DNA of 64,000 nt from Ignavibacteria bacterium (GCA_016873895.1 VGVV01000001.1:351286-415285); one strand, 5' to 3'; positions 47,146 to 56,942 are shown, numbered from the stretch's first letter. The notes: generated by a model not told the origin, from the letters alone. A program made the numbers and translations.

Positions 47146-47658
47146 ATGAAGAATACACTTTTTACTCTGGTACTAGTTAGCTGCATTCTCTTTCTGCACG
47201 CATCGGCAAGAACAACTGCCGTTGGAAAAAAGGCAATCGAATTTGAACTCAGCGACCAGTTCGAGCGTGAATGGTCGTGGAAGCAGAACTGGAAGGGCAA
47301 GTCTACCATTATCGTGCTCAGCGACTGGAAGGGTAGTGACTATACACCAGCGTGGACCACGCCTCTAACGGCAAAGCTAAAAGACCGCGTAAAGTTTGTG
47401 GCGCTTGCAGACGTATCGCTTGCACCAGGCTTCTTGAAGGGCTATCTGCGTTCTAGATTCAGAGATGCGTATCAAACCCCTATCCTGCTGGACTGGGACG
47501 GTGATGTGTTTTCGCATTATTCTTTTGAATCGGGCGTTCCCAATGTTCTCTTTGTAGACTCCCAGGGAGTAGTACGCCTACACGAGTGGGGCAAAGGTTC
47601 CGCCGAACAAGCCAATGCATTTGCCGCTAACGTTGAACAATTGTTGTCGGGCCGGTAA
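47146..47658 (+). CDS. Exported thioredoxin-fold protein without CXXC
   Basis: A 170-residue protein with a signal peptide (MKNTLFTLVLVSCILFLHASA) and a thioredoxin-like domain: VGKKAIEFELSDQFEREWSW, KGKSTIIVLSDWKGSD, a cis-proline-like SGVPNVLFVDSQGVVRLHEWG and a last helix. Where redox-active homologues have CXXC or a peroxidatic Cys, this protein has DWKGSD and no cysteine, so a thiol-disulfide role is unlikely. It may be a binding or chaperone version of the fold, similar in outline to YtfJ-type proteins. It lies between the transaldolase and TetR genes with short gaps on the same strand. Function unknown. Confidence 0.65.
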   Translation: MKNTLFTLVLVSCILFLHASARTTAVGKKAIEFELSDQFEREWSWKQNWKGKSTIIVLSDWKGSDYTPAWTTPLTAKLKDRVKFVALADVSLAPGFLKGYLRSRFRDAYQTPILLDWDGDVFSHYSFESGVPNVLFVDSQGVVRLHEWGKGSAEQANAFAANVEQLLSGR

Positions 47659-47674
47659 CCAACGTTGATCTGTA

Positions 47675-48331
47675 ATGCCAGCAGTCGTTGATAAAGCAGC
47701 AAAGTATTCCGAAATCGTACGTCATGCGGCTGACGTCTTTTCGCAGACTGGCTATCACGCTTCCAAAATCCAAGACATAGCCACTGCTGCCGGTATTGGT
47801 AAGGGAACCATCTACGAGTACTTCCGTACCAAAGAGCAGCTATTCCTAGCGGTCTATGATGCATGGATGAGCGAGTTCGAACAGATTATCAGAACACGCA
47901 TCGAATTGGCAGAGGATGCGTTAACAAAAGTTGATGCAATTCGCGACAGTGCAGTTGAATTTTATCAATCCCGGGCAATGCAAGCCCCGTTGCTATTAGA
48001 GTTTTGGGCTCATGCATTGCGCACTGATAACCCGGCGTTTCTTGCACGCATTAATCAAACACGTGATTTCCTGAAGGCTACCGGCACCAAGCTCACCAAA
48101 GAGCTGGTGCAGGCGGGATGGTTTCGCGAGGTAGACGAGCGTGCATTTGCCAAGCTAGAGTCAGGAATTAGCGATGGTATTTTTCTAGCCTGGGTACTCG
48201 ATGGACAGAGTTTTCCGCTCGATAAGGCCTTTACATTTCGGCAGAGCTTGATTGGTATGGGGCTCCTCAACGATGATGCACGAGCAGTGCTTACAAACAA
48301 GCTTAACACCAAGCTTAAGCGCGGATTCTAG
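47675..48331 (+). CDS. TetR-family transcriptional regulator
   Basis: A 218-residue DNA-binding regulator. The N-terminal TetR helix-turn-helix spans about residues 10-57 (IVRHAADVFSQTGYHASKIQDIATAAGIGKGTIYEYFRTKEQLF), followed by an all-helical ligand/dimer domain with no identifiable ligand. Such proteins usually repress their own or a neighbouring operon. Here the nearest genes are the thioredoxin-fold protein upstream (16 bases) and, convergent downstream, the membrane acyltransferase, so the target is unclear. No operator-like palindrome was seen next to the gene. Confidence 0.92.
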   Translation: MPAVVDKAAKYSEIVRHAADVFSQTGYHASKIQDIATAAGIGKGTIYEYFRTKEQLFLAVYDAWMSEFEQIIRTRIELAEDALTKVDAIRDSAVEFYQSRAMQAPLLLEFWAHALRTDNPAFLARINQTRDFLKATGTKLTKELVQAGWFREVDERAFAKLESGISDGIFLAWVLDGQSFPLDKAFTFRQSLIGMGLLNDDARAVLTNKLNTKLKRGF

Positions 48332-48349
48332 ATGCTGAGAGTCCGATGA

Positions 48350-49495
48350 TTATAATCCCAGCATAAGCTGTATAAAGAGCGTCCAGATTATTGCTTTGCG
48401 AACTCTACTCCGGGTTTGCTTCGAGATAGCAGCCTTCTCATAACGATCAATACCGAAAACGATCAGCAGTGTAGAGCTAAGGATAAGTGCTAGTACACCC
48501 ATGGCTGGCAGTACATCAAATGATTTGCTCTTCGTGCGCCCGATTCCATCCCACCACGGTGTGCCGTAGAGTAATACAAGATGGGTTACATAGATGTGAA
48601 GCCCCTTCCTACCATACAACAGGCACAACTCCCGATATCTCCACGCGTACCGCAATAGAATGGTACAGATCGCAATAAATAGAAACGCTATGGCGATGCG
48701 CTCAAGAACAATGAACTCACTGTCTGGCGAAGAGACGTACGTCCATGATATCCCGATAGAAAGTAGGTACTGATGAATCAACATCAAGACTATTGCACTC
48801 GGAAGCGCATACCGGAAGCCCAATCGCCGCAGCCAGGCATACTTTTCTTCATCCGGCATCGCAATGATGAAGGTACCTGTAAAGACGCCAACAAACATGT
48901 ATGAGGCAATCGGAAAGAATGGGAATATCGCCCCATGCTTCATCGTTAGGTATGGACTTAACCAACTAGGCAAGGCACTGTGCAGATTCGTGTAATGCAT
49001 GATTGGTGATAAGCCAAGAATTATACACGCCGCGATAAGTGCTCTGCGACGCATTTGCACAATAGACGTTGTACTCTCCATGACCAGCACAAACACGATC
49101 AGCGTAGCACCTATCAGCTGAAGGATGTTAACGATCAGTGTGTTATGCCATGACTCAGCAGACACATATGGCAAGTCTAGAAATCGGCGTCCAGGAAACA
49201 CCATGAAGTACCCGATGCCCATGATCGTAATACCCATGCGTATCCTTCGCTGCAGTACATCCTGCCGGATTTTACCATCTTCTCCGCGCTTTGCAGCAAA
49301 CACATGCGCCATGCCAGACACAATCAGAAAAACTGGAGCAGTGCAGCCTCGAACCCAGTACCATAGTTCCCAATGTATCGCACCAGACCTGAGAACGGCC
49401 TCTGGGAGCAACGAGTCCAGTATATGCGCCTGCACCATGATCAACATGGAAATGAAGCGCGCAAGATCAAGGGCATACATACGGTCGGAGCGCAT
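48350..49495 (-). CDS. Multi-spanning membrane acyltransferase-like protein (DUF1624 / acyltransferase 3 type)
   Basis: 381 residues with about ten predicted helices. The opening RMYALDLARFISMLIMVQAHILDSLL, the second-helix region TAPVFLIVSGMAHVFA and the late GRKGLHIYVTHLVLLYG match the heparan-alpha-glucosaminide acetyltransferase / acyltransferase-3 group, which transfers acyl groups to sugars at the membrane. The acceptor is unknown; surface polysaccharide or lipid is the usual one. The ATG at 49480 (MYALD) is an alternative start. It is divergent from crtI with a 97-base gap and convergent with the TetR gene. Confidence 0.75.
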   Translation of the reverse strand: MRSDRMYALDLARFISMLIMVQAHILDSLLPEAVLRSGAIHWELWYWVRGCTAPVFLIVSGMAHVFAAKRGEDGKIRQDVLQRRIRMGITIMGIGYFMVFPGRRFLDLPYVSAESWHNTLIVNILQLIGATLIVFVLVMESTTSIVQMRRRALIAACIILGLSPIMHYTNLHSALPSWLSPYLTMKHGAIFPFFPIASYMFVGVFTGTFIIAMPDEEKYAWLRRLGFRYALPSAIVLMLIHQYLLSIGISWTYVSSPDSEFIVLERIAIAFLFIAICTILLRYAWRYRELCLLYGRKGLHIYVTHLVLLYGTPWWDGIGRTKSKSFDVLPAMGVLALILSSTLLIVFGIDRYEKAAISKQTRSRVRKAIIWTLFIQLMLGL

Positions 49496-49549
49496 TGCCG
49501 CAAAGATCGTACTATTTGAGAAGATACATGGAACCGCAAAAGTTCAATG

Positions 49550-49557
49550 TATGTTTG
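49550..49557 (+). promoter_or_regulatory. Candidate -7 element for crtI
   Basis: TATGTTTG (TAnnTTTG) lies 35 bases before the GTG start of crtI. No -33 TTG at ideal spacing. Confidence 0.4.
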
Positions 49558-49580
49558 AAGCCTAGGCAGCTGCACAACCT

Positions 49581-49586
49581 GGAAGG
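49581..49586 (+). promoter_or_regulatory. Ribosome-binding site supporting the GTG start of crtI
   Basis: GGAAGG lies six bases before the GTG at 49593. It supports the non-ATG start that gives the FAD-binding motif at the very N-terminus. Confidence 0.55.
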
Positions 49587-49592
49587 TTTATC

Positions 49593-51068
49593 GTGAAAAT
49601 CATCGTTATTGGAAGCGGCTTTGGCGGCCTTACGGCAGCTATACGACTTCGCGCAAAGGGATACGACGTAGAGGTTGTAGAAAAGCGCGACAAGCCCGGC
49701 GGCCGCGCCTATGTATACGAGCAAGATGGGTTTGTATTCGACGGCGGACCAACAATCATTACAGCCCCCTGGTTGATACATGATCTGTTTGAGCTCTGTG
49801 GTAAGAAAACAGACGACTACGTCAACATCGTCCCTATAGATCCTTTTTACAACGTCCGCTTTCAAGACGGAACGGTGTTTCGTTACAATGGAAAACGAGA
49901 AGAGGTAATCGAACAAATCCGTTCGTTTAACCCAGGCGATGTTCAGGGCTATGAGCGCTTTTATAGCAAGACTGCTGCAATATTTAAGGCGGGCTTTAAC
50001 CTCATAGATCAACCCTTTACGAAACTCACCGACATGCTGTCTGTCTTGCCTGACTTGATCAGGCTGCGCTCGGACCGTAGTGTAGCAGCATTTGTAAACT
50101 CTCATATTAAAGATCACCGTCTGCGCCAAGTGTTCTCGTTTCACCCCCTACTCGTAGGCGGCAACCCGTTCCAAACCACAAGTATTTACGCGCTCATTCA
50201 CAAACTTGAGCAGGAATGGGGCGTATGGTTTGCCATGGGCGGTACAGGCGCACTCGTTAAGGCACTTGTGAAGCTGTTTCAAGATATCGGCGGCACGATT
50301 CGCTACAACTGCGAAGTAGAGGGCATGCTGATTGATGATCACACGGGAACAGCAATTGTACGTGGCGTTCGGTTGAAGAGCGGCGAAGTGCTGGAATCTG
50401 ATCGAGTTGTCTGCAATGCAGATGTCGCGCAGGCATATTTGTCTCTTGTTCCGGCGAAGTATCGAAAGAAGAACACCAACAAGAAGATTGCAAAGACCCG
50501 CTATTCAATGTCGTTGTTTGTGATGTACTTCGGCACAGACAAGCAGTACCCCGACATGGCACACCACGAGATACTGATGGGGCCTCGTTACAAAGAGCTG
50601 GTAGAGGATATCTTCACGAAAAAGCACTTAGCCGACGACTTCTCATTGTACCTTCATAGACCAACAGCAACCGATCCATCTCTTGCCCCACAAGGATGCG
50701 ACTCGTGGTATGTGTTGTCACCAGTGCCACACCTCGAATCCGGAACTGATTGGTCTACGATGCGCAAGGTGTATCGAGATCGGATTGTTGCAGAGCTCGA
50801 AAAGCGCTACATGCCAGACTTGAGCAAGCACATCGTTAGTGAACACATTATTGATCCTGTACATTTTCGCGACGAACTCAATTCGTATCTCGGCAGTGCA
50901 TTCTCTGTTGAGCCGATTCTCTTCCAGAGTGCGTGGTGGCGTCCGCATAACAAAAGCGAAGACGTAGACGGACTCTACTTTGTAGGGGCTGGCACGCATC
51001 CTGGTGCTGGGTTACCAGGTGTAATGAGCAGCGGAACTATCGCAGCGCGGATGATTTCTCAGTTCTGA
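49593..51068 (+). CDS. crtI: Phytoene desaturase-family FAD oxidoreductase (CrtI type)
   Basis: A 491-residue carotenoid desaturase/isomerase. The N-terminal dinucleotide motif KIIVIGSGFGGLTAAIRL, then VVEKRDKPGGRAYVYEQDGFVFDGGPTIIT, is characteristic of CrtI. HPLLVGGNPFQTTSIYALIH and the C-terminal GLYFVGAGTHPGAGLPGVMSSG are also typical. It would desaturate phytoene or a related polyene at the membrane. Other CrtI-like desaturases cannot be ruled out, as no crtB or crtE lies in the window and the gene stands alone. The GTG start has a good ribosome-binding site. Divergent from the acyltransferase, convergent with ccmB. Confidence 0.88.
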   Translation: MKIIVIGSGFGGLTAAIRLRAKGYDVEVVEKRDKPGGRAYVYEQDGFVFDGGPTIITAPWLIHDLFELCGKKTDDYVNIVPIDPFYNVRFQDGTVFRYNGKREEVIEQIRSFNPGDVQGYERFYSKTAAIFKAGFNLIDQPFTKLTDMLSVLPDLIRLRSDRSVAAFVNSHIKDHRLRQVFSFHPLLVGGNPFQTTSIYALIHKLEQEWGVWFAMGGTGALVKALVKLFQDIGGTIRYNCEVEGMLIDDHTGTAIVRGVRLKSGEVLESDRVVCNADVAQAYLSLVPAKYRKKNTNKKIAKTRYSMSLFVMYFGTDKQYPDMAHHEILMGPRYKELVEDIFTKKHLADDFSLYLHRPTATDPSLAPQGCDSWYVLSPVPHLESGTDWSTMRKVYRDRIVAELEKRYMPDLSKHIVSEHIIDPVHFRDELNSYLGSAFSVEPILFQSAWWRPHNKSEDVDGLYFVGAGTHPGAGLPGVMSSGTIAARMISQF

Positions 51069-51087
51069 TGATGTATTCAGACAGTAT

Positions 51088-51756
51088 CTAGTCTTCCCAG
51101 AGAATACCGAATACCAACCACGACACCACGGTTACGATTCCTGTGTGGGAGACCATCACTGCAACATCGCCCCATGCGTCTTGGATTGCCAGACCAGCTA
51201 GTGCCGCCAGTGTAGCCTGTATGCCAGGCATCACAAGTGGTAGTAGTAGCGGAAATGAGAGCACCGGCAGAAGAGCACTTCTTGTGCCAGCCTTAGCAAC
51301 AATTGCAGACGTGATTGTAACAACCGATGCAAGACCAAAGCTTCCGAGAACAACAACAAGTAACAGCAAGCTCCATGATCCTATTTGAATAAGGGGCATG
51401 AGCAGAAGCAACAAGAGCAGAAGCGCTAGGTTGGATACAAGCGAGTAAAGAACGTTGCCAGCAAGTTTACCCCAGTAAATAGATCCTGTGGGCGCACTGA
51501 GTCGTAGATACAGCGCCGTAGCACGCTCTTCTTCATTCATAAAACTGCGCGCAAGGCCACTCATCGCAGTAAAGAACATCAATATCCAGATAAGTGCTGC
51601 CGTTATCGGCTTTGTAAGGGGCTCTTCTGCCGTTGAATACGCGAGCAGTGCAACGGTTGTCACAACAAATAGTGCCAACGTTGTTAAACCATGGCGTGTG
51701 TGCAACTCAGATCGAAGATCCTTGTTGAATACAGCTATCCAGCGCACAGGTTTCAT
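51088..51756 (-). CDS. ccmB: CcmB-like heme exporter membrane subunit
   Basis: A 222-residue inner-membrane protein with six predicted helices and the CcmB pattern: KDLRSELHTRHGLTTLALFVVTTVALLAYS at the start, then FFTAMSGLARSFMNEEERATALYLRLSAPTGSIYWGKL, and VLSFPLLLPLVMPGIQATLAAL. CcmB is the membrane part of the CcmABCD exporter used in cytochrome c maturation. No ccmA, ccmC or ccmD gene is nearby, so it is either a scattered gene or serves another exporter. It begins seven bases after the IgGFc-like barrel gene and may be co-transcribed with it, an unexpected pairing. Confidence 0.85.
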   Translation of the reverse strand: MKPVRWIAVFNKDLRSELHTRHGLTTLALFVVTTVALLAYSTAEEPLTKPITAALIWILMFFTAMSGLARSFMNEEERATALYLRLSAPTGSIYWGKLAGNVLYSLVSNLALLLLLLLLMPLIQIGSWSLLLLVVVLGSFGLASVVTITSAIVAKAGTRSALLPVLSFPLLLPLVMPGIQATLAALAGLAIQDAWGDVAVMVSHTGIVTVVSWLVFGILWED

Positions 51757-51763
51757 AACGGAT

Positions 51764-54124
51764 CTAGAGACGGTAACGATATCCTAGCACGATGCCCAAC
51801 CTCTGCAATGTCCAGGGCCCTGTCGTAGCAATATCACCAAGTGAACGCGAGTATTGCATTTCTGCCGAAACAGAGGAGCTGTATGTTACTGGGTATAAGA
51901 AACCAACAGTACCATAGACGGATATGTAGTTTGTTGATAGCGGCTCAGCAACCACGGGCTCAGTAGCACTCGTGCGCGTTCCATCCTGATATGTCCATGA
52001 TGATGGCCGAAGAATAGTCCTGCGCACATCGGCATTTGCAGACATGTTCATTCCAAGTCGCACACCTGTGCCAACAAAGAAGTACTTCAGTGCGTACCAC
52101 TCAAGTCCAAGCGATACATCAAGATTCGTAAGCGACAGATCTGCCTCGGTTGCCTGCTGTAACAAAGTATATCGAGCCGAAGCGGTATCAAAAACTGTCG
52201 CCATCGCAGTGTCGGGGGATACGATCGTGCCTCCAATAGCAGACAACCCAATAGAACCTGTCAGCATAAGTGAACCCCGTGCGCGCCATGAGACTGTCGT
52301 AGCAACTCCGTAGGAGCTTCCAATTGCTGCCGAGTTAAAACTCTGCTGAGCCTTGCTGATTATGGGGATCTTTACCGTTAAATCATGTACAGCGGATGCA
52401 TATGTGGCACTGGCACCTATCATCCATGCGCCCGCCTCTTCACACAAGGGATTGTTACCTTCGGACAAGGCATAAACTACTTTGTTAGAGGTGTTGTCGT
52501 ATAGCTGGCAAACCGTAAAGTCTTGAACGTTCCCAGCCGCATCGGTTGCTCGAAAAACAACCTTTGCAGAGCCTGCATCTCCAGATCGCTTAACAACCAA
52601 CGTAGCCTGTGGCACACCTTCAACGATGGGGGGAATAACAACATCAGTCCCCGTAGACGAAACAAGCGTTATACTTTGCAAACCCTTATCATAGTCACGG
52701 TCATCACGGAAGGTTATCGCATATCCGTCCTTTACGGTATTCCCGTCTGCCATCGGGGGGTCCTTGTCCTCAATCGCATTTGCCTCATAGAAGGACTGGC
52801 CAGCCATGTTCCCATAGGCATCATAAGCTGATTTATCAAAACCAAAGCCATACGAATACAACCCAAATGGGGCACTTCCTTCGATAACGTGCGAACCAAA
52901 CGGCACCTTAACCTGGGCCATTGCGTAGCGACTTTCGCCAAGGGGCACAAATAAATTTGTATCGATTAGACGTCCGTTCAATCGAATCTTCGAGGCTGTA
53001 GCCTTTTGTGAAACAAGGTTGATATAGTGATTCCAATCACCGTTAATCGGTGTAGCAAATCGGTATTTCTTCATGAATTGCTGCGTGGGGCTCACAAGAA
53101 TCATCATGGGGTCGCCAACACTGTCTCCATTCTTGAATCCCTGTGCAAACTGCGCTACGAGAATAGGTTTGTCTGCCGTAACCTGCACGCTCTTCATACA
53201 GTTTAGGTTTTCGTAGTGCTCACCAGAACGAAGCGTTGCAACAAGACGTGCATCTTCGAACACCTTCGTGCTATCGTTTGCAGCAACAACACGATACGTG
53301 TACCTCGATCTATCCTTGAGCATACCAACGTAGTAGTGTTTGCCCCATGAAGCAAGTGGAGGGAGCTGCTCGATAAGGTGATTACACGCTTCAACCTTTG
53401 GCGGGATGTATGCACACGCATGACCACTGAATACCGCAATCTTTTTGTTGGACTTCACAAGGGTGCCCGTCATGTCGCACATGCCAACTGTTTCCCACCG
53501 AGCAGTAACAGTGTAAACATCACCTCGTTGCAACTTTACCGTGAACGGCACACCTGGAGGATTACCAAGAGCCGTGATTACTCGCGGTGTAATTGTTACT
53601 TCGGTCTCGTTATCTGTAGCTACGATGGACAAACCAGAAAGCATTTCCGGAGAAACCTGGATCTTGGAATACCCGACAGCTCTATACTCCGTGCCAAGAA
53701 CCGTTGTTGGCAGACCTAGGTAGGTATCGGTTGTTTGATACCTGCTGCTAAGACCGTAAACACCAATCGCCGAATCGGCAGTCACATGCACAGCCAAGCG
53801 CTCGGGCCTCTGAACTGCGCTCAACTGAGCCATTGCTGGTATCTGTACGTTTACCACCGTATTGGCCTTTACGGTGATCGTGTTTTCATACTGAAGCTGT
53901 TCAATTTCAATGCGCACCTTCGCATTGTGATTGCTTGTAACAAATAGCTGCAAGCGCAGGCTGCCTTGCCGACCAGCTTGATCGTTCTTACCAGCTTCAC
54001 GAAAGTTCTTCATAAAGCACAACCAAAACTCAGTGCCCTCTGAGTTCATATCCGTAGCATACTGCTGCGCCCACGAGGTGCATATACCAGTAAGAAGTAC
54101 CACAACAAACAGTAGCACTCTCAT
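51764..54124 (-). CDS. IgGFc-binding-domain-like protein with C-terminal outer-membrane barrel
   Basis: 786 residues. The first half parallels the 41240-44260 protein: signal peptide, EGTEFWLCFMKNF, LGLPTTVLGTEYRAVGYSK, SIVATDNETEVTITPR, IAVFSGHACAYIPP and QQFMKKYRF, and then an Ig-like segment (about 470-560). Unlike that paralogue it has no T9SS sorting domain. The last 210 residues are amphipathic strands ending RLGIVLGYRYRL, as in outer-membrane barrels (GASATYASAVHDLTV, VSLGLEWYALKYFFVGTGVRLG). It therefore looks like a surface domain held by its own barrel. The start overlaps the stop of the cohesin-like cargo gene by four bases. Confidence 0.78.
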   Translation of the reverse strand: MRVLLFVVVLLTGICTSWAQQYATDMNSEGTEFWLCFMKNFREAGKNDQAGRQGSLRLQLFVTSNHNAKVRIEIEQLQYENTITVKANTVVNVQIPAMAQLSAVQRPERLAVHVTADSAIGVYGLSSRYQTTDTYLGLPTTVLGTEYRAVGYSKIQVSPEMLSGLSIVATDNETEVTITPRVITALGNPPGVPFTVKLQRGDVYTVTARWETVGMCDMTGTLVKSNKKIAVFSGHACAYIPPKVEACNHLIEQLPPLASWGKHYYVGMLKDRSRYTYRVVAANDSTKVFEDARLVATLRSGEHYENLNCMKSVQVTADKPILVAQFAQGFKNGDSVGDPMMILVSPTQQFMKKYRFATPINGDWNHYINLVSQKATASKIRLNGRLIDTNLFVPLGESRYAMAQVKVPFGSHVIEGSAPFGLYSYGFGFDKSAYDAYGNMAGQSFYEANAIEDKDPPMADGNTVKDGYAITFRDDRDYDKGLQSITLVSSTGTDVVIPPIVEGVPQATLVVKRSGDAGSAKVVFRATDAAGNVQDFTVCQLYDNTSNKVVYALSEGNNPLCEEAGAWMIGASATYASAVHDLTVKIPIISKAQQSFNSAAIGSSYGVATTVSWRARGSLMLTGSIGLSAIGGTIVSPDTAMATVFDTASARYTLLQQATEADLSLTNLDVSLGLEWYALKYFFVGTGVRLGMNMSANADVRRTILRPSSWTYQDGTRTSATEPVVAEPLSTNYISVYGTVGFLYPVTYSSSVSAEMQYSRSLGDIATTGPWTLQRLGIVLGYRYRL

Positions 54125-54864
54125 CGCATCACCGCCATGCTGTGGTATACAGTACCATCAGAAGACACAAGCTCTACGATGTATCTGCCAGATGCTATCT
54201 CGGATTCCATGAAATTCATAGTGAACTCGTTCTCGCCTGCCTTTGCTGGAATGTCTGGGAATGCCTTGATAAGGCGTCCCTGCATAGTTCGAACATTGAT
54301 AGCCACTACTTGCTCGCGCGCAACGCTGAACGATAGCCGCGACACGGTAGAAAATGGATTCGGATAATTTCCTGTAACAGCCGTTGGTGTGGTAAGCTGA
54401 CCGTTTCCTTCAGGAGAGCGCAGAAGAACGCACGTATTGGACGATATCTGCAATTGAACACTATCGAGGGCAATGCTATCAATGGTAAGAATGCCCTCGT
54501 CATCGCCACCATATACGCCCTCGAGCAGAAGTGCAAAGATTGTATCATGTACTCCAGCACCAACCGACCCACACGTGTAGGTTGCTAGTGCCTGTCTACG
54601 TTCAACACGCGAAGACACAGGGCCAAAGGTTTGGCATGTTACTGCGTAGGTTGGATCTCCTACCACGTCAGCAATCCTTACTACACCTGGAGTAACACGG
54701 ATTGTTACATCAATCTGCCCCAATCGTGGAAGCTTCCCAGCAACAGGGATACGGATAACCTCACCCGCCCTGATGCGGAGAGTGTCGGGAAGTACCAAGT
54801 CTGTCGCATAAGTCGCAGCACCAGTGCCAGTGATTGCGAATAACAAGAAAAGTGCACGTATCAT
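54121..54864 (-). CDS. Small cohesin-like secreted protein with T9SS sorting domain
   Basis: 247 residues. A signal peptide (about 1-21) is followed by a beta-sandwich of cohesin-like type (LPDTLRIRAGEVIRIPVAGKLPRLGQIDVTIRVTPGVVRI) of about 130 residues, and then a T9SS sorting domain (from GNYPNPFSTVSRLSFSV to the end, with SGRYIVELVSSDGTVYHSM). It lies directly before the IgGFc-like barrel gene and overlaps it by four bases, so the two are likely made together and may interact on the surface. The partner of the cohesin-like fold is unknown. The start has no other candidate nearby. Confidence 0.75.
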   Translation of the reverse strand: MIRALFLLFAITGTGAATYATDLVLPDTLRIRAGEVIRIPVAGKLPRLGQIDVTIRVTPGVVRIADVVGDPTYAVTCQTFGPVSSRVERRQALATYTCGSVGAGVHDTIFALLLEGVYGGDDEGILTIDSIALDSVQLQISSNTCVLLRSPEGNGQLTTPTAVTGNYPNPFSTVSRLSFSVAREQVVAINVRTMQGRLIKAFPDIPAKAGENEFTMNFMESEIASGRYIVELVSSDGTVYHSMAVMR

Positions 54865-54894
54865 AGGAACTCAAATATACCCAAGCGGGCTTTG

Positions 54895-56874
54895 CTAGAA
54901 TTCCTGAGATACGATTACCTCATAGCCTCGTTCCTTATTGCCAACTACAATCAACGAGAAGTTGTTACCGAGTGTGGCCAACTGTACCGGAAGTGTGTAT
55001 ACCTTAGCAAGGGTAGTAGCATCGTAGAAGAAAAATGTGCCTCTGCGATCTTGTTGCGAGATCAACACATCGGATGAAGTGCCAGCCTGAACTCCTACTG
55101 CAAGATGTTCCCCGTCGCCAGGCACATCCGGTATAGAATCAATGGAAACAGAGATTGATGCAACATCGCGCGTTGCATTGATAACCCGCCTCTTTGTGTA
55201 GCCGGTCTGTGGTGTGAGCGGCAAATTCGTGAACTGCAGAACCTGAGGGCTGCCGCCAACATCAGAGTAGATAGCAAGAGTACGAAGCCCCAGTTTTACT
55301 CCAAGGGTAGCCGATACGCCCTCAACTGAGCAATTCGGATAACTTGGCGAAAGAGCAGATGTGATGCTGTTGCCGTAGAATAGACGTCCACCTGAAAGAA
55401 CATTTCCCAGATTAACACTGGCGCGCACTTGATCAGCAACGCCATGTACGAGCGTTACCAGAGAAGCCTCGTCGAGAAATGACAGCGGTGATGTGGGGTC
55501 TTGTTGTTCAACCAACACAAGGTCGAGCGCCCCATTACGCTCGCACACAACAAGGTCGTATGATGCATCTGCACGTAGCGACGCATCAGCAACACGGAGA
55601 ACAACAGTGGGGGTTGAAGCTGTCGTTACCGTTAGTGGCACTTGTCCTGGATCCAGAGCAAGTGCTGCCGATACCCGGTCAAATGCAATGTTTCGTGCCA
55701 GTGTTGCACCAGAACTATAGCCGTTGGGTGCATTCTGACTCGTGCGTGCTCCGGTGGTTATTGTTACTGGACCAAATGAGGGGGCGGCATGAACAATACG
55801 CACGGCTGCTTTTCCAGAGGATCCAAACGGACGTTGGTAGTTTGGAGCAATCACCAGAGCTGCACGTCCGGCTGAGTCAGCCGCATAAAGTGTAAACTTC
55901 CCACGAACATCTATAGATGTGCTGTCATTCGATATCGAGCCCCCAGCAAACGATGCCTCGATAACATCTGCTCGTTGTTGCTCACATGCAGTTACAGTGG
56001 TATACGCGCTTAACTGGAATGGCCCAAGACCTTGTGCGAGCTGGACCTTTGACACCGGCAATGATGCGTCAAGCGGATTTGATGAAAGATTGGCAACTCT
56101 CACCTCTGCTGTGCGATTTAGGATTTTGGGAAAGGGGCGCTCTGCATTTCGAGATAAATCCGTCTCTTCGATAACTGTAAATCGTGGTTCGTCTGAGCTC
56201 GCGTTACGGTAGATAAGGATGCTATATGCTCGCCTTTCGCCAAGCTCACATTCGAAGGTACCTACAACCTTTGTCGTGCCCTGAGCTGCATCTACTATCG
56301 AAAAGACTGCCAAGCCCGGGAGAACCTCACGGTAGACCGATGCCTGACGAAAACTAATTGCCGTTGGAAACAAGGCGCTTCCATTGGGGCAACCCAAACG
56401 CACATCAAACACACGTCCTGTGTCGGGAATCAGATTAATCACACGCACCTGTGCAAGAGGAAGCGTAGTTAGTGCCGCATTGGCATTTGTAATCAGAATC
56501 GTATCAAACACATCCGGCTTGCCCCTTTCAGGAACAGCATAGATCGAATAGACTGAGTTCTGGATAAATCGTACTCGCTGAGGGGACTTATATTCCTGCG
56601 TACCATTTGACGTTATCGTGATATAACTCGAGTCGCCAGGAGAGCGCACAGTGTCCGAAAAGGCTAGCGAGGGAACATCTCCCGACTCAAATCCCTGCTC
56701 CAGAATAAGCTTGCGAGATGCACCGTCGGTGATGACGTTAAAAAAGCGGGTAACTATTCGGCGGCTTCCGGGTGCCGGATCAACGATGCTCATATCCTCG
56801 CTGGCGCACCCCAATAGCCCCATTCCAACGATGAAAACAGCCAGCCAAACACGTATTTGATGTCTTAATTGCAT
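54895..56874 (-). CDS. DUF4397-type lipoprotein
   Basis: A 659-residue lipoprotein: signal [23 protein letters not shown] with lipobox LLGC, then repeated beta-sandwich units typical of DUF4397 ([52 protein letters not shown] and similar). At least four copies are visible. These proteins are surface or periplasmic and have no known activity. The ATG at 56874 is chosen because it gives the lipoprotein signal; the frame reads open to 56964 but overlaps the divergent prfA. It precedes the cohesin-like gene by 30 bases on the same strand. Confidence 0.8.
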   Translation of the reverse strand: MQLRHQIRVWLAVFIVGMGLLGCASEDMSIVDPAPGSRRIVTRFFNVITDGASRKLILEQGFESGDVPSLAFSDTVRSPGDSSYITITSNGTQEYKSPQRVRFIQNSVYSIYAVPERGKPDVFDTILITNANAALTTLPLAQVRVINLIPDTGRVFDVRLGCPNGSALFPTAISFRQASVYREVLPGLAVFSIVDAAQGTTKVVGTFECELGERRAYSILIYRNASSDEPRFTVIEETDLSRNAERPFPKILNRTAEVRVANLSSNPLDASLPVSKVQLAQGLGPFQLSAYTTVTACEQQRADVIEASFAGGSISNDSTSIDVRGKFTLYAADSAGRAALVIAPNYQRPFGSSGKAAVRIVHAAPSFGPVTITTGARTSQNAPNGYSSGATLARNIAFDRVSAALALDPGQVPLTVTTASTPTVVLRVADASLRADASYDLVVCERNGALDLVLVEQQDPTSPLSFLDEASLVTLVHGVADQVRASVNLGNVLSGGRLFYGNSITSALSPSYPNCSVEGVSATLGVKLGLRTLAIYSDVGGSPQVLQFTNLPLTPQTGYTKRRVINATRDVASISVSIDSIPDVPGDGEHLAVGVQAGTSSDVLISQQDRRGTFFFYDATTLAKVYTLPVQLATLGNNFSLIVVGNKERGYEVIVSQEF

Positions 56875-56904
56875 TTCAGCCCATGAACGTATGGCAAGTT
56901 GCGA

Positions 56905-56912
56905 TATTTTTG
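56905..56912 (+). promoter_or_regulatory. Candidate -7 element for prfA
   Basis: TATTTTTG (TAnnTTTG) lies between the ATG at 56883 and the GTG at 56943. If it is the promoter, the ATG cannot be the start, which supports the GTG. Confidence 0.4.
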
Positions 56913-56942
56913 CGTCCCACCTACGTTGAAAAAACCCATTCT

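Noticed and set aside
51088..51756. A cytochrome c maturation operon
   Set aside because: Only ccmB is present; no ccmA, ccmC, ccmD or later ccm genes are in the window.
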